Shown one piece after another: positions 11,042-21,943 of a stretch of DNA of 64,000 nt. Both the position numbers and the translations under genes were made by a program. Numbering within the stretch: position 1 is the first letter of the stretch; each line of letters begins with the position of its first letter. The DNA comes from Cycas panzhihuaensis (taxonomy: Eukaryota > Cycadophyta), in assembly GCA_023213395.1 (NCBI GenBank), contig CM041465.1:107763741-107827740 (forward strand). The letters are read 5' to 3'. A model generated the notes under the pieces. The model made no database searches. It had not been told where the DNA came from and was given only the letters and a program-made list of their open reading frames with translations.

Positions 11042-13425
11042 CTACTGTTGCCCCGCTCCTGGGGTACCATCTCCTAGTCTCTGTGATCCCTCTCTTGGGG
11101 ACCACATGCCTCCGAGGCTCCTCACAGGCCTCATGGCTGCCCGCCTCGCTCTCCTCATCTCTCGGCCATCTTGGGGTTGTCGCCGCTGTGTGGGTACGTG
11201 TCCTGCTCCGGCTCGACCTCGATATCATCTAGGCTACCAGCTGATCGTATCTGGCCTGGATATGATCCCGCTCTCCCTGGAGTGCCTCCTCTGTCACCAC
11301 AGGATGCTCGATGATCACTTGCCGGTGGGTCTGCTCTCGGCATCTCCACCTGCTTCGCCCTGTGCCTCTAGAGCTTGTACCTGTCCGCGTAGCTCATCTC
11401 TCTCGCGTCTCGCATCATCCCTCTCCTGTTGTAGTCATCCCCGGGATGTCACATGCTCTTGGGACTCTGCAACGCATATGTCCCTCGCCCTCACCAACGG
11501 GGTGAATGCCTCTCTGTGGGCACCTGCCGCTCTAGGCTCATCACACCGCCTAGATGGGCGGTTGCCCCTCTGCTACACACGAGGAATATCTCCCTCACCA
11601 CAGCCTCTACCAATCTCTGGATCTCTGCTGCACCTGCCAATACAACATGCCATGTGTTAGTTTACATCTCACCATATACCATGATCAAATCAAACCAAAC
11701 ATCTATCTGGATGCCAAACGACTCTGGAAAGGGTTGGGTCTCACCTGTTGTGGCCGCCGGCTCATCTGGTCGCGCGGCATCCTCCCCTCTTGGCTCTCTG
11801 CCAACTGCGGGTGCCTCGTCCTCTGGCACCTCCTCTGCCTGGGCCTCTCTCCTCGTGGGGGTGGGCTCAGCTCTTGTCCCTCTGGATCCCATCATGATCT
11901 GCAGCCTGCAGGCCCTGGTCATAGGTCCCCTGACCTCGCACTGTGCTCCAGACGGTCCTGCCTCGCCTCCGGCAGCTCTGGATGGATCCTCTGCATCTCC
12001 TACTGTCCCTGAGGGACTTGCCTCCCCTGTAGATCATGATGGGCTGGCCCCATCATCTCCATCATCCCCGTCGTCTCTGTTGTCATCACCTGCGGGCACT
12101 CCTGCTCCGCCTGCCTCATCGTCACTATCCCACCTCATCGTCCTATAGGGCTCTGCTATGTAGTGCAGGAGGTGAGGAGGTCTGTGGCGTGGCCTCCTAA
12201 TTCTTTGGACATGGGCCTATCCTCTATCCCCTCGGTCTAAATGCGCCACTGGTGGACCATCGGGGCCTGCTCTGTAATGGGGTGTGGTCCCCCCGCTGGT
12301 GCCACTGCCGCGAAGTGATCGAAGAACCAACACTGTAATAGTGTGCTATACGATAATCCACCTCTGCCGGTCATCCTGATAGTATCCAACTGGGCGATGA
12401 GGTTCGCCGCTATCAGGGCTGCCCAGTCCATCCTCTCACCAGCTTCGCAGCGGCGAACTGCATCCATCCACCTGCCTGGTACCTCCCTATAGTTCTATTT
12501 CTGGGAAATCTGAAACAGAATGCATAATATAACCAGTTTCCTCACTTGAGGAATCCCTGACATCAGTACTGTTTGGAGGGGGGCTCCCCTCCGCTCCCAT
12601 CTGTCAGCTCCTGTGTAGAACAGGGCTGCCTCCCTGTCTTGTTGCCTCGGTCTTTGAGCAACGTCCCTAGTCTCACCTTGGCCTCCACATCACCGGAACT
12701 CCCGATGTCCATTTGGATATCTCTCGGCGTGACCGTCACATCACCTACCTGTGGTAGGTGGAACACATGTCTCCTCCTGTCCCAATAGGACACTATATCA
12801 ACCAACAGTCTCTGATCTGATGTATACTGAGGTGTCTTGAGGGCCTTGTATAGGCCACACCTCTGTAGGATCTCCCTATCCTCCTGCGATGCCATCTCCA
12901 TATAGCTCAGCATAGCCATACCTACGTTCTCGCAGTTATCTACCGCGAGGACAGCCTGTTCACACTAAAAACAACTCAAGTTAGTCTCATGTTAGTTACT
13001 ACTATCCCTTTCTCTCTCAAATCTCTCTTGCACGAGATTTGGGGCTCTTCTAACCCTCATGTGCATTTTCTTCCTTTACGCGCCCGTCTGCGCCAAACTT
13101 AGTGGTACCGCTAAGTTTGGCACGGGTCCTCATGGGTCCCGCGGTAATGATCGCGGCACCGCGATCGTTCTTCTTGATCTGACAGCGATCCCCAAAAGGG
13201 GATTTCCACCGAAAAACCCAAATTTTTGGTGGACCCTTTGGGACCGAGGGTCCCTAATGCCCAGTCCGCCTCTTTTGGGTCTGATTCAAACTCTGAAAGG
13301 CCTCCGGTTGCCCATAAGAGGCACTAAAACCATGCAAAAACCTTAAAAAACCAACAAACTTCGAACTTCGAAATAGGCTGGGTTTAGTGATATCCACTCA
13401 CTGGATCTCGTCTCGCCACCGCCAT
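11042..13425 (-). pseudogene. B: antisense PMD gene, three exons, with frameshift and stop
   Basis: Reverse-strand gene of the plant mobile domain class. Exon 1 is 13425-13402 (ATG plus seven codons, MAVARRDP). Intron 1 is 13401-12956 (GTGAGT...CAG). Exon 2 runs 12955-11745, opens in phase 0 with VDNCENVGMAMLSYMEM, and carries the PMD-like signature RHVFHLPQVGDVTVTPRDI and, after a frameshift near 12600, GIPQVRKL, then a TAG at about 12504 and LLQCWFFDHF. An Ala/Pro/acid-rich tail follows. Intron 2 is 11744-11634 (GTGAGA...CAG). Exon 3 (11633-11042) is charged, heptad-like, and ends RLGDGTPGAGQQ-TAG, as in C. PMD proteins (MAIN/MAIL) act in plant nuclei in silencing and genome integrity; a role here is unknown. 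The splice model comes from homology among copies, not from transcripts. Confidence 0.85.
13092..13166. repeat. B: two palindromes in intron 1 of the antisense gene
   Basis: The first has 11-bp arms (gccaaacttag, 13092-13102; ctaagtttggc, 13111-13121) around tggtaccg. The second has 8-bp arms (gatcgcgg and ccgcgatc, 13149-13166) around ca. Both have counterparts at the same places in C. Confidence 0.85.
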
Positions 13426-13583
13426 GTCGTCTGATCGGTCGCACTGGCTCTCTCCGTCCTCCGATCTGACGGTCCGATCTCCCTTTGCATGCCTCCAAAG
13501 TTGGGCAGTGCTCCGCTGCGTAAGGGAATGGCTCTGGTTTCGTACGAGAGCCGGTGAAAATGAATCCATTTTCCCGTTAATTT

Positions 13584-13593
13584 CCTTATATAG
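13584..13593 (-). promoter_or_regulatory. B: TATA box of the antisense gene
   Basis: Minus strand ctatataagg, about 160 bp before the exon 1 ATG. Matching boxes occur in A, C, D and E, followed in each by a conserved ttcattttcac-like leader. Confidence 0.8.
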
Positions 13594-14102
13594 GCGGGAG
13601 CCCCAACGGGCATTTCCTCCGTTTTTGGTCTCGCGACAGTCGTTGAGACCGTCCCGTTGTCCTGGTCACCTTTGCCTTCTGGCCCTATCGCCAATTGTGT
13701 TGTACTGAGGCCCTTCCTGCCCTCCCTTGCAAGGGCATTTATGGTGCCTCATTATCGCACTTTTGCCAGGGCCCTTCTGCATCGTTTTACGTGCTACTCC
13801 CGCACCTACCTGAGTTTATACTCGTTTGGCTCGTTTTGTCTCCCTGGACTCGTTTCTGCGGCCCTTTCTCGCTCTTGGGGTCCCCAACGGGAATGCCCCC
13901 CACTTGGGGGCATGTTTCTCTTCCTAAAGTGACCTTTTGGCGTCTGGGAGGCTTTTCCTTGACCACTCTCTGCTGGTGATCGGATTGCTTGCTCTCATAC
14001 AGGTAACCTCATTGCTAGGTCCTCCTACCCTTCACGGCCACCTTTTGCTTGCTTTTCGAGTGTTGCTTTCATCACCCATTGACTACTTGGATTTTGTGTC
14101 AC
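13594..14102. other. B: divergent intergenic region between antisense gene and aRNH
   Basis: About 0.5 kb between two oppositely directed genes. It is T/C-rich on the plus strand and collinear with 35871-36420 in C and 20458-21026 in A. I see no ORF shared by the copies. It probably holds upstream promoter elements of the minus-strand gene and possibly of aRNH. Confidence 0.55.
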
Positions 14103-14509
14103 ATGTCAATACATCTTCTGCAAGCGGTGGGCGCGGTAATCTTGGACCCTCTGCTTTGCATGGATTCTCGTAGCCCTTACGGATATGATCTCCTCACTCG
14201 GGGTCTTCCTCCCGGAGGCTACCAACAATGAAGTTGAATATCATTGTTATTGAAGCCCTTACTAATGCCCTCTGTTTAATCACGGATCCATTGTTTTGCT
14301 TTACGACTCTCAAGTTGTGGTGTCTCATCTCACCCAGGTTTACCAGGTGCGATGCCCTCACTTGAGGACTCTTACTCTTTGCGGATCTCTCTGGCAGCTT
14401 CTCTTCTGTCGATATCCAGCATATCCCTCAGGCCCTCAATGCTGAGGCAGATAGTCTCGTTCACCTCATCCTTGAGCGCCGCCTTCCTGTCCTTGTTGAC
14501 TGTCCTTGA
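14103..14509 (+). pseudogene. B: archaeal-type RNase H (aRNH), catalytic start lost
   Basis: The second RNase H of the element. The first catalytic motif (IFTDG in C) is destroyed by a small rearrangement at 14113-14130, so the first Asp is gone. GGRGN, TNNEVEYHCY, LLYDSQVVVSHLTQVYQ and HIPQALNAEADSLVHLILE can still be read in different frames, and the natural TGA is at 14507-14509. Complete copies are about 141 codons. It lies downstream of integrase and the antisense gene, just before the 3' LTR, as in A and C. Confidence 0.78.
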
Positions 14510-14897
14510 GGCTTGTCTGGCCCTCTTGTCGCCCAAGCCCCAGGTTATCTCACACTTTGCTTTACGATCCGTTTGCACCTCTGAAACCTAGGGTACCTAC
14601 TCTTTGCTTACCCTTACACTTGATTATGCATGCTCTTCTACATCTTTTGTGGTGGGGGCAACCCCCTCACCTGTCTCATTTTTCCATTCAGTTCCCAGGT
14701 GGCTCATAGGTAGCCCCTATGTCATCTCCATCGCCATTTTCATATCCATGCGTTCTACCATGACACTGACTGGTACCCTTGCCTACTGTTATGATCTTGA
14801 TTGACATATCTATATACACATGTGCTACTGACAGTTGTGTTGCTAGCATTCACCATCGCACCAGGCTTCCGAGTGGCGAGGCTCTTTGCCGAGGCGG
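14510..14897 (+). other. B: region between aRNH and 3' LTR
   Basis: Non-coding. It lacks the aatgaggttaaacta motif found here in A and C, apparently by a small deletion near 14583. It ends with a block shared with A and C (gcattcaccatcgcaccagg) and a short purine stretch gaggcgg directly before the LTR, the candidate polypurine tract. Confidence 0.55.
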
Positions 14898-17459
14898 TGT
14901 TTCAGCTTAGGGAATGGATCTGAATCAGCTCGGGTAAGTGCAGGTATGTTTCTCGCATTGTCATCGCTTTCTTTAATGAGTGTTTGCTTGTATGTCTGCA
15001 TGTGTGTGGCTTTGTGGGCGACTTTGCCGTCATCCATACTTATTTTAGCCTATGACGACTATAGCAGGGGCACACTCCCAGTGAGTGTGGCACCCTGGTG
15101 GCCACTTCACTTCCCGCATCTACCCTCCTCACTTCAAGATCCACTAGGTTTGTTCCACCTCCGCCCGTGTGATGACCTGTCATCTTTTGGTTGACTTGTC
15201 ACATTCTTTGAGCCCTATTTTTGCTCCTTTGGACCGTTTGTTGGCCTGTTTGCCCCGGGGTAGGTGTCTCAGCCCCCCATTGGCCCTTTTTGTCATCTGC
15301 CCCCAGCCTAGGCTGGATGGCTGGGCCTATTTTAGCCTCTAGGTTCGTACCGCTGGAATTTCCTCGGTACCGTCGGAATATTCGCGATACCGCAGAGTTT
15401 GCGGTGATACGACTGTTCTAATTTATTTTTTAAAATCTGCCGTGGTAATTTCGCATTTATTGTGAAACTACCACATGGCTCACGACTCGACTCTCTCCCA
15501 GTCGTGCCCTAATCGCTCACTTTAGGGTTTAGGTTGGCTATTTAAGGGATGAATTACTCATTTTTGGAACTTTTTGGCTCAGTCTTGAATTGCTCCTCAA
15601 AGAAACATGAGCGTGCTGCTCTTCCTATTACTGCTGCTATCACGGGACTGCGCCCCTCCTGATGCCTTGCTCTCCTTTGGTGTGGCTAGGACATTCTCCC
15701 AGCCCCTCATGCACCTTGGAGAGGGCCCCTTGGAGAGGTTCCAGTAGATCTTTGCCCAGGCAGTCCACAAGTGCTCCAAGTGCAGGTGTTTCCCTTCCAA
15801 CCTCCTTAGCAGGGTCCCAAACCTGCTGCACTCTAGATCTGGGCTGATTTCTCAGCCCCTCTTCGCTGCCCTTTGGCTGAGGCAAGTCTCTTGCCTCCCG
15901 CACTCAGGTATTTCTTGATTTACATTGTTTTCCTTGTGATATTAATGCTCCATCTTGCTTGCTCCTTGCTTGTCCTTATGAGTTTGGTTCTTTCCCTTTT
16001 AGTGGGCTGTTTTGCCACAGTCTTTGTGCCTCTTACCTGTGTTTGCTGCTCAAGGCAGTGGCATTGAGGGTTGGCATAGGCTTTGGGAAGGAGCTGGGTG
16101 GATTCCGTGCCACCTTCCACGCTCCCTAAGCGGCTCTAAGCCCCCCAAATCCTCCCTCTCACCATGTGCTATCCTTGGCACATAAATAAGGGTTTATCGG
16201 CCCTTTTTTAGCCGCTGAAACCAGCACTGTCACAAGTTGTAGTGCTGATTTGAGGGCCTTTATTCAGGTTTGGGCAACTTACATAAGTCCCAACTACTAG
16301 TCTTTGCCTAACTTTCTTCCCGGCTACCCGGTTTGCTCCTCATAGCATCCCAGTTCGTCGTAGGTTTTCCTTGGCCCGTCTTTGCCTCCTTGTTGCCGTT
16401 TCCAGCCCTTGTTCTAGGCCTTGCCCTCGCTACCTTGTGGCTCTTGGGGGGAGGTTGGGGCATCATTTGCGGGAGGTAGGCCACTTCGAGGCTTACCGAT
16501 CATTTACCTTTGCTTTGGTTACTCTCTTTTGTGTACTTTCATCATTGGATTGATACTAACACATGTGTATTTGGATTCATATTTATACTATTTAGACATA
16601 TATTGTTAGAATCTTGTATTGCATGTTAGTATCCTTCCTCTGGGAAGGGAGAGGTTGCCATTGCTTGCAGGTACTTAGGGAGCGTGGAGGATATTGTCCA
16701 TTAGCTCCGTTACCGGTAAGTGCCCTCATGTACATCGTACTTTCGCACTTCTTCATTTACTAGCATTTGCTTCCTTTCTTTCCTTGGCATCGCATTTGGC
16801 ATTTTAGGGAAGGTAGGGGCCCCTTTTCAATCGGCGTAACATCTCGCATCCAACCGCCACGTGGGTAGCTTGGTGCCCTTGAGAAGGCCGTCACACCTGC
16901 GTCCTCGGTCCAGGTGCACATCTTACTCTACCTCGCTACCGCTTTTTTCCTTTTGGTTTCTTCTTAGTAATTAACACATTGGAAAATAAAAGGGAAATTT
17001 GGTCTTGTATTTGGTTATGTTTCATTTGTTTTATTACACGCATCTTTTCCATCTATAGGAAAGGTTATAGGAACCCCCCTCCTCTACCTTTCCTCTTCTC
17101 CTCTTAGCCACATAAGTTTCTTGCCTCCTACGTTGCTTGTGTACCCGGTTAGCTTGTTTAGGCACACTCTTGACCTATTTTTCTTGGATCTTCTCCTTCC
17201 CCTTCCGGCCACCCAAGGGTGGAAGGGTCCTATCCCTAGGTCAACCCAGGTTTGCCCTACGCATCTTCACCCTTTGTTCGAAGTGGTGGAGGATCACTTG
17301 TTAGTAGCCACATTCCATTGCAGATCCCGAACTTGCACTCCGGCGCACGGGGTGCTCTACGTGGTAATTACTTTCCTCATAGGTTTCACCTTCAGTTATA
17401 TCACCACCCACTCTCACTACACCTATTAGTTAGGTAGTTATCCCGTAGACGCATGTCCA
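14898..17459 (+). repeat. B: 3' LTR (2562 bp)
   Basis: Begins tgtttcagct, ends gcatgtcca, and is collinear with the 5' LTR with scattered substitutions and small indels. TATA-like tatttaaggg at 15539-15548. It is followed by the TSD. Confidence 0.94.
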
Positions 17460-17464
17460 GAGTC
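17460..17464 (+). repeat. Target site duplication of B, right copy (GAGTC)
   Basis: Identical to 2904-2908 and directly follows the terminal CA of the LTR. A's integrase resumes here. Confidence 0.93.
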
Positions 17465-17782
17465 CTATCATCAAGCCCACCTCCTAGACCTCGAAGCTTT
17501 AGACAAGAAACACTTAATCATGTATCAAGTGAATCTCATCTCTAAATCTAGGGCATGAAGAACATACGACAAATGCCTTCGCCCCATCCTTTACATCCCA
17601 AGGATGATGTCCTCAAGTTGGAATATCTCCATGATCGCTTGTCTCAATTAAAACCTAAATGGGTTGGTCCTTTCATCATTCTCAAAAGCCTCGATAACGA
17701 CACCTATAGGATTGTAACTCTGGAGGGTTTTGAGTTTGAAAAAGTTGTCAATGGTAAGTTCCTAAAGAAATTCTACATATGA
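17465..17782 (+). pseudogene. pol: A: integrase C-terminal part, right of B
   Basis: Continuation of the integrase cut at 2908. It first reads LLDLEALDKKHLIMYQVNL, then after a stop an open frame (17555-17782) with VLKLEYLHDRLSQLKPKWVG, PFIILKSLDNDTYRIVTLEG and the natural end GKFLKKFYI-stop. This is the GPY/F-type C-terminal module of gypsy integrases. No chromodomain follows, as expected for the Tat lineage. The AATGAG..TAAACTA motif follows at 17837-17851. Confidence 0.85.
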
Positions 17783-18029
17783 CTATCCCTACTCCTGAGT
17801 AGATTAGGCACGCTGACTTCTATCTCATCACTTTGAAATGAGCCTAAACTACCACTCTATACATGTCCTTATTCCCCCTGACCATAGGTGGAGTGGTGGC
17901 TTATGGTGGTTTTCCTATCCTTATGGTTCCTCCTATGGCATCTTTTATTTCCCTTCCAAGGGAAACCTTTCCTCCTAGTTGGACGTGTAAGCTTCTGTCA
18001 CTCCTGAGCTTGAAAACACACCCCTCTAC
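17783..18029 (+). other. A: short post-INT spacer
   Basis: Carries the motif aatgagcctaaacta (17837-17851), then jumps near 18000-18030 into the last exon of the antisense gene. More than 0.5 kb present in B and C (the gene's 3' end and AT-rich tail) is missing here. Confidence 0.55.
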
Positions 18030-18424
18030 TCCTTAGAGTCTCTCGTCTAGCACGGTTATCCTAATATGGCTTTTTGCATCTCTGCCTGCCACTCCTCCTC
18101 CCTAATCCTCCAAAGCTTGGACCTAACCTCATAAAATATTCCTCTTTACAACTGCCTAGTCCCTCTCTATGTGAATCCCATCTAGCCCCCCTTGTAGCTA
18201 TCCAACCCTCACCTAGTGTGCCTGGGACTCTACTGCCTATATATCTCTAGCCCTAAACAATAGGGTGAATGCTACTGTATGTGCCCCCATCAATCAAGGC
18301 TCCTCTCCAGCTTGGATGGGGGGTTATCCCTCTACGTAGACCTTGGGGAATGTCTCCTAGACTACCACCTCCACAAACTTTACCATATTTGATGCTCCTG
18401 TCGAATCACACATACTATATATTA

Positions 18425-18478
<54 letters not shown>

Positions 18479-20289
18479 AGACCTTAAAATCAAATCAAAG
18501 TAAGTTATCTAAGTAGCTAGTGGTCAAAAGACATCAGGAAAGGGTAGTGTCTCACCTCTTAGGATGGCCAGATCCTCAACTCGGATGACCACCTCCTCCA
18601 TAGGACCCCCTTCGATTGTTGGACCACACTCCGTAGCCTCTGGTACTACCTTTCCTATGTCTAGTATTTCTAGGACCTCTCCTACATCCTTTCCTCTACC
18701 TACCATAGATATCGTTACCTCTGTTGCTACCACAATCGCCACTATTGCCACTAGAGCCCTACCTGCTCCTCTCTCCCTTTGTGTTAGTGACCTCCCTCCT
18801 CCTGCAGCTCCAAATGGACTTGCCTCTACCCCTACAACTCCAGATGGACCTACCTCACCTCTAGTAGCTCCTGAGAGACCTACTATCCACCCGTAGCTCC
18901 TGATGGGCCTACCCCATCACCTCCATCATCGCCTCCACCCTTGTTAGGACTACCTCCTAACTCTCTTGCCTCATTATCACTGTCCTAACATACTCCTCTA
19001 TATGGATTAGCTATATAGTCTGCCAGAGTGAGGAGATCTGGCGATGTCACCTCCACTAATTGCCTGATATAAACCTAGTCCTTAGTCTCCCCAAACTAAG
19101 TCTACCACTTGTGTACCATGGGCACTTATGTTGAGGTAGGGTGAGGCTCTCCTAGTGGTGCTACCACCCTGAAGTAATCAAAATACTAGCATTGTAGTAG
19201 AGCGTAATATGAAAATCCACCTCTCTGTGCCACCCTAATAGTGTTCAATTGTGCAATCATGTTGACCTATATCAAGGTAGCCCAATCCAACCTCTCGTTG
19301 GCCTCACACCTCCTAACTGTAGCCATCCACCCACCTAATATATCTATGTAATTCTATTTATGGGAAATCTAGAACAAAATACCCAACGTGATAAGATTTC
19401 TCACTAGACATCACCATGGTTTGTACAGACACTCCTCATCAGTCCCACCTACCCTGGCCTGTGAAATATGTGGCTGCCTCTATGTGAGTAGCATCTGTGC
19501 TAGGCAATGTGCCCTATGATGCTAGCACTCCTCCCATCGATACTCTTAGGATTCTCCTAGTGTCTCCTCTTATCATAGTGATGTCCACTTGGGAAAGGTG
19601 GAAGACATGTTGCCTGTAATCCTAATGGGAAACTATATCCACTAAGAGATGATAATCTGATGCATACTATGGTGTCCTTATGGTCTTTAGCAACCTACGG
19701 CATCCTAGAGTCCATATGTCACCCTACAACATCATCTCAATAAAGCTCATCATAGTGACTCCTACGTTCTTGCAATTGTCCACTATGATAATTACCTGTA
19801 AAACCACCTAAAAGTCAGTCCAAATGCTCCTCATGATGTTCCTAGCTATCCGTAGGATGCATCTTGCCCCTCTGGGTTGAGCTTGGCACCTTCCTAGGCC
19901 CTCTTTCTTCTTTTTTCTTCCTATTCTTCTTTTCCTCGCATCAAACTCTACTGAACCACAGAGTTTGATATGGGCCCCATTAAGATTTTAGCATCCCCTC
20001 AGTGGCCCCACAACAAACTCCACGTCACCGTGATCTTTGTCACGAGGCTATTATTTCCCCTCATAAAAGAGGGGGGGGCCTAAAAATCCTAAATTTCTTT
20101 CCAGAGTAGGGCTACCTAATGCCATGGTCTTCCTCCTCTATGGGCCCTAATCGGGCTTTAGAGGATCCCAAATTGCCCTTAAGGGCCTTAAAAAACTAGG
20201 TCAAAACTAAAAACTCTATTAACTTCAAATGACAAAATAGAAAAGGTAGGGGGCAAACCACTCATTGGATCTGGCTTGGCCACTACCAT
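18030..20289 (-). pseudogene. A: antisense PMD gene, 3' end deleted, many stops
   Basis: Same gene as in B and C. Exon 1 is 20289-20266 (MVVAKPDP, again 24 nt). The donor has decayed from GTGAGT to ATGAGT at 20265-20260. Intron 1 ends with an AG at 19797-19796. Exon 2 begins at 19795 with IIIVDNCKNVGV and contains a worn PMD signature (RQHVFHLSQV, then DTRRILRVS). Intron 2 is 18555-18398 (GTGAG...CAG) and contains a long TA repeat. Exon 3 starts at 18397 and is cut near 18030 by a deletion, so the conserved C-terminal end is absent. A decayed sister copy. Confidence 0.78.
18427..18476. repeat. (TA)n microsatellite in intron 2 of A's antisense gene
   Basis: About 50 bases of uninterrupted TA. 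It accounts for intron 2 being 158 bp here against 111-122 bp in B, C and D. Confidence 0.95.
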
Positions 20290-20448
20290 CTTGTCGCCCC
20301 AGTCATGTCAGTTGTCCCCTCACTCTAATCTGATGGTCAGATCTCTTGTTGCATGCCTCTAAAGTTGGGTGGCTCTCTACTGTGTAAAGGAAAGGGATCT
20401 AGATCAATTGCAAGCCTGTGAAAATAAACCTCATTTTTGCCCTCCTTC

Positions 20449-20457
20449 CTTTATATA
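20449..20457 (-). promoter_or_regulatory. A: TATA box of the antisense gene
   Basis: Minus strand gtatataaa, about 165 bp before the exon 1 ATG at 20289. It aligns with the boxes of B, C, D and E. Confidence 0.75.
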
Positions 20458-21026
20458 CGTGGAAGCCCCATGAGGTACCTCCTCCTTCCTTTTTACCACG
20501 ATAGACTTTGTAGCCATCTCCTCACCCTCATCACTTTTACCTTCTGGGTCAATCCCCTATCCACCTTCGTGGCCTCCATTTTAAGCCTTTTTAGCACATT
20601 TATGATGATCCCTTCAATCTCTTGTAGGCCGCTTCCATCTTGATTTTTGTACCATTCCAAAACATACTCATGTTTATACTACCTTAACTTATCTTGCCAC
20701 CCTAGATCTATTTTTGTTACCCGTTTGAGCCTTTGGGGCTCCCAAAGGAAGTGCCTCCCCAATTATGGGCCTTACCTTAGTCCTTTTAGTGACCTTTGGG
20801 GCCCTTAAGGGGTTCTTTCTGTTGTTGTTCCCTACCTCTCCATTGGGTCAATTCCTTCACCTCTAGGTAGCCTCTTTTCAGGACTCTCTTGTCCTTCATG
20901 ATCCTTATCCATAGCCTTTCGAGTGATTCATAGTCCTATCACTACCTCTTTTCCTTTCTCTCTACTTATTGACCCTATCACCGCCTTCTTCTTCTACTGT
21001 TCGATGGAAATCCCTATCTTCTCATT
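20458..21026. other. A: divergent intergenic region
   Basis: Counterpart of 13594-14102 (B) and 35871-36420 (C). No coding potential is shared between the copies. Confidence 0.5.
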
Positions 21027-21450
21027 ATGGCATTGCTTATCTTCACTGATGGGAGAATTCGTGGTAATCCAGGTCCTTTTGCCACCATGTGGATCCTCTG
21101 CGACCCCTCTGGATATGACTACCTATGTTCTGGAGTCTTTCTTCCCAAGCCACCAATAACAAAGCTAAATACATAGATGTTATTGAAGCCCTTACTGATA
21201 CACTTTGTTTCCACCACAGTCTCATCGTCCTACTTTGTGACTCTCAGATCACCATGTTGCATCTTAATTAGGTTTATTAGGTACATTGCCTATACTTGAG
21301 AGCCCTCACTTTAATCGCTAAGTCTCTCCTATCTCATTTCTCTTCTGCAGATATTTAGCACATTTCTCGAGACCAAAATGCTGAGGTAGATGGCCTCGTC
21401 TGCCACATGCTCAAGCATTGTCTCCCTCTTCCTGACGATCCTCCTTAAGG
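21027..21450 (+). pseudogene. A: archaeal-type RNase H (aRNH), frameshifted
   Basis: The aligned ATG at 21027 opens MALLIFTDGRIRGNPGPFAT (first catalytic Asp in FTDG), then one frameshift near 21140. After that come NNKAKYIDVIEALTDTLCFH (catalytic Glu of the NNEAE motif replaced by Lys), LLCDSQITMLHLN (catalytic Asp kept), and after further stops an HISRDQNAEVDGL stretch matching the HIPRALNAEADSL end motif. The natural TAA is at 21448-21450. A normal copy has about 141 codons. Dead because of the frameshift, stops and the lost Glu. Confidence 0.82.
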
Positions 21451-21943
21451 AACCTATTAAGTTACCAAAGCACCTTAGTTCTAGGTTCATCCCATCCTCC
21501 ATCTTATGATCCATTTGTACCTTCAAAAATTTCTCACTAATGAGGTTAAACTATGGAAACCATTAGGTTTGTCTTTCTTCCCTTTGTTCTTTGTACCACC
21601 CCCAGTATAAAACCCCTAGCATTCTAATTTTCACAGGTATACATCTCTCATTTATAGCATTTGTTTGACCATGTTCATGATTGTCACTACCATTCACCTT
21701 GCACGAGTGCAATGGGGGCGTACCCCTCATCCACCTTCTCTCTCATTAGACTTTAGGGTACTGCATAGGTGATCCCTATATCATCCTACTCTTCTCCCTA
21801 TCCATGTGTTCTTCCAGGACACTTGCCATCACCCTTGGATGATGACATTACTATATTTGATGCATGTTAGTAACCCTTATATTGCTAGCATTCACCATTG
21901 CATCATGCTTTTGAGCAACGAGGCTATGCTACCAAGGGGGCAA
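21451..21943 (+). other. A: region between aRNH and 3' LTR
   Basis: Non-coding. Contains the motif aatgaggttaaacta at 21539-21553 and ends in the conserved gcattcaccattgcatcatg block and a purine run (aaggggg, 21934-21940), the candidate polypurine tract before the LTR. Confidence 0.6.

Larger units (their letters stand above)
2909..17459 (+). mobile_element. Element B: complete but internally deleted Tat-like retrotransposon inserted in A
   Basis: Bounded by two near-identical LTRs (2909-5484 and 14898-17459) that begin TG and end CA, with a perfect 5-bp target duplication GAGTC at 2904-2908 and 17460-17464. Removing B rejoins A's integrase in a way that matches the uninterrupted copy in C near 32180-32210. 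Inside are PBS, gag, PR, a short RT/INT remnant, the reverse-strand PMD gene and a decayed aRNH. Most of RT, all of gRNH and the INT catalytic core are missing, so B cannot move by itself. It keeps far more CpG than the other elements, which suggests it is the youngest. Confidence 0.95.

Noticed and set aside
11028-12148. Plus-strand ORFs of 152, 210 and 231 codons as an additional sense gene in B
   Set aside because: They are shadows of the minus-strand PMD gene's GC-rich exons 2 and 3. The plus frames are not kept in A, C or D, whereas the minus-strand gene structure is.
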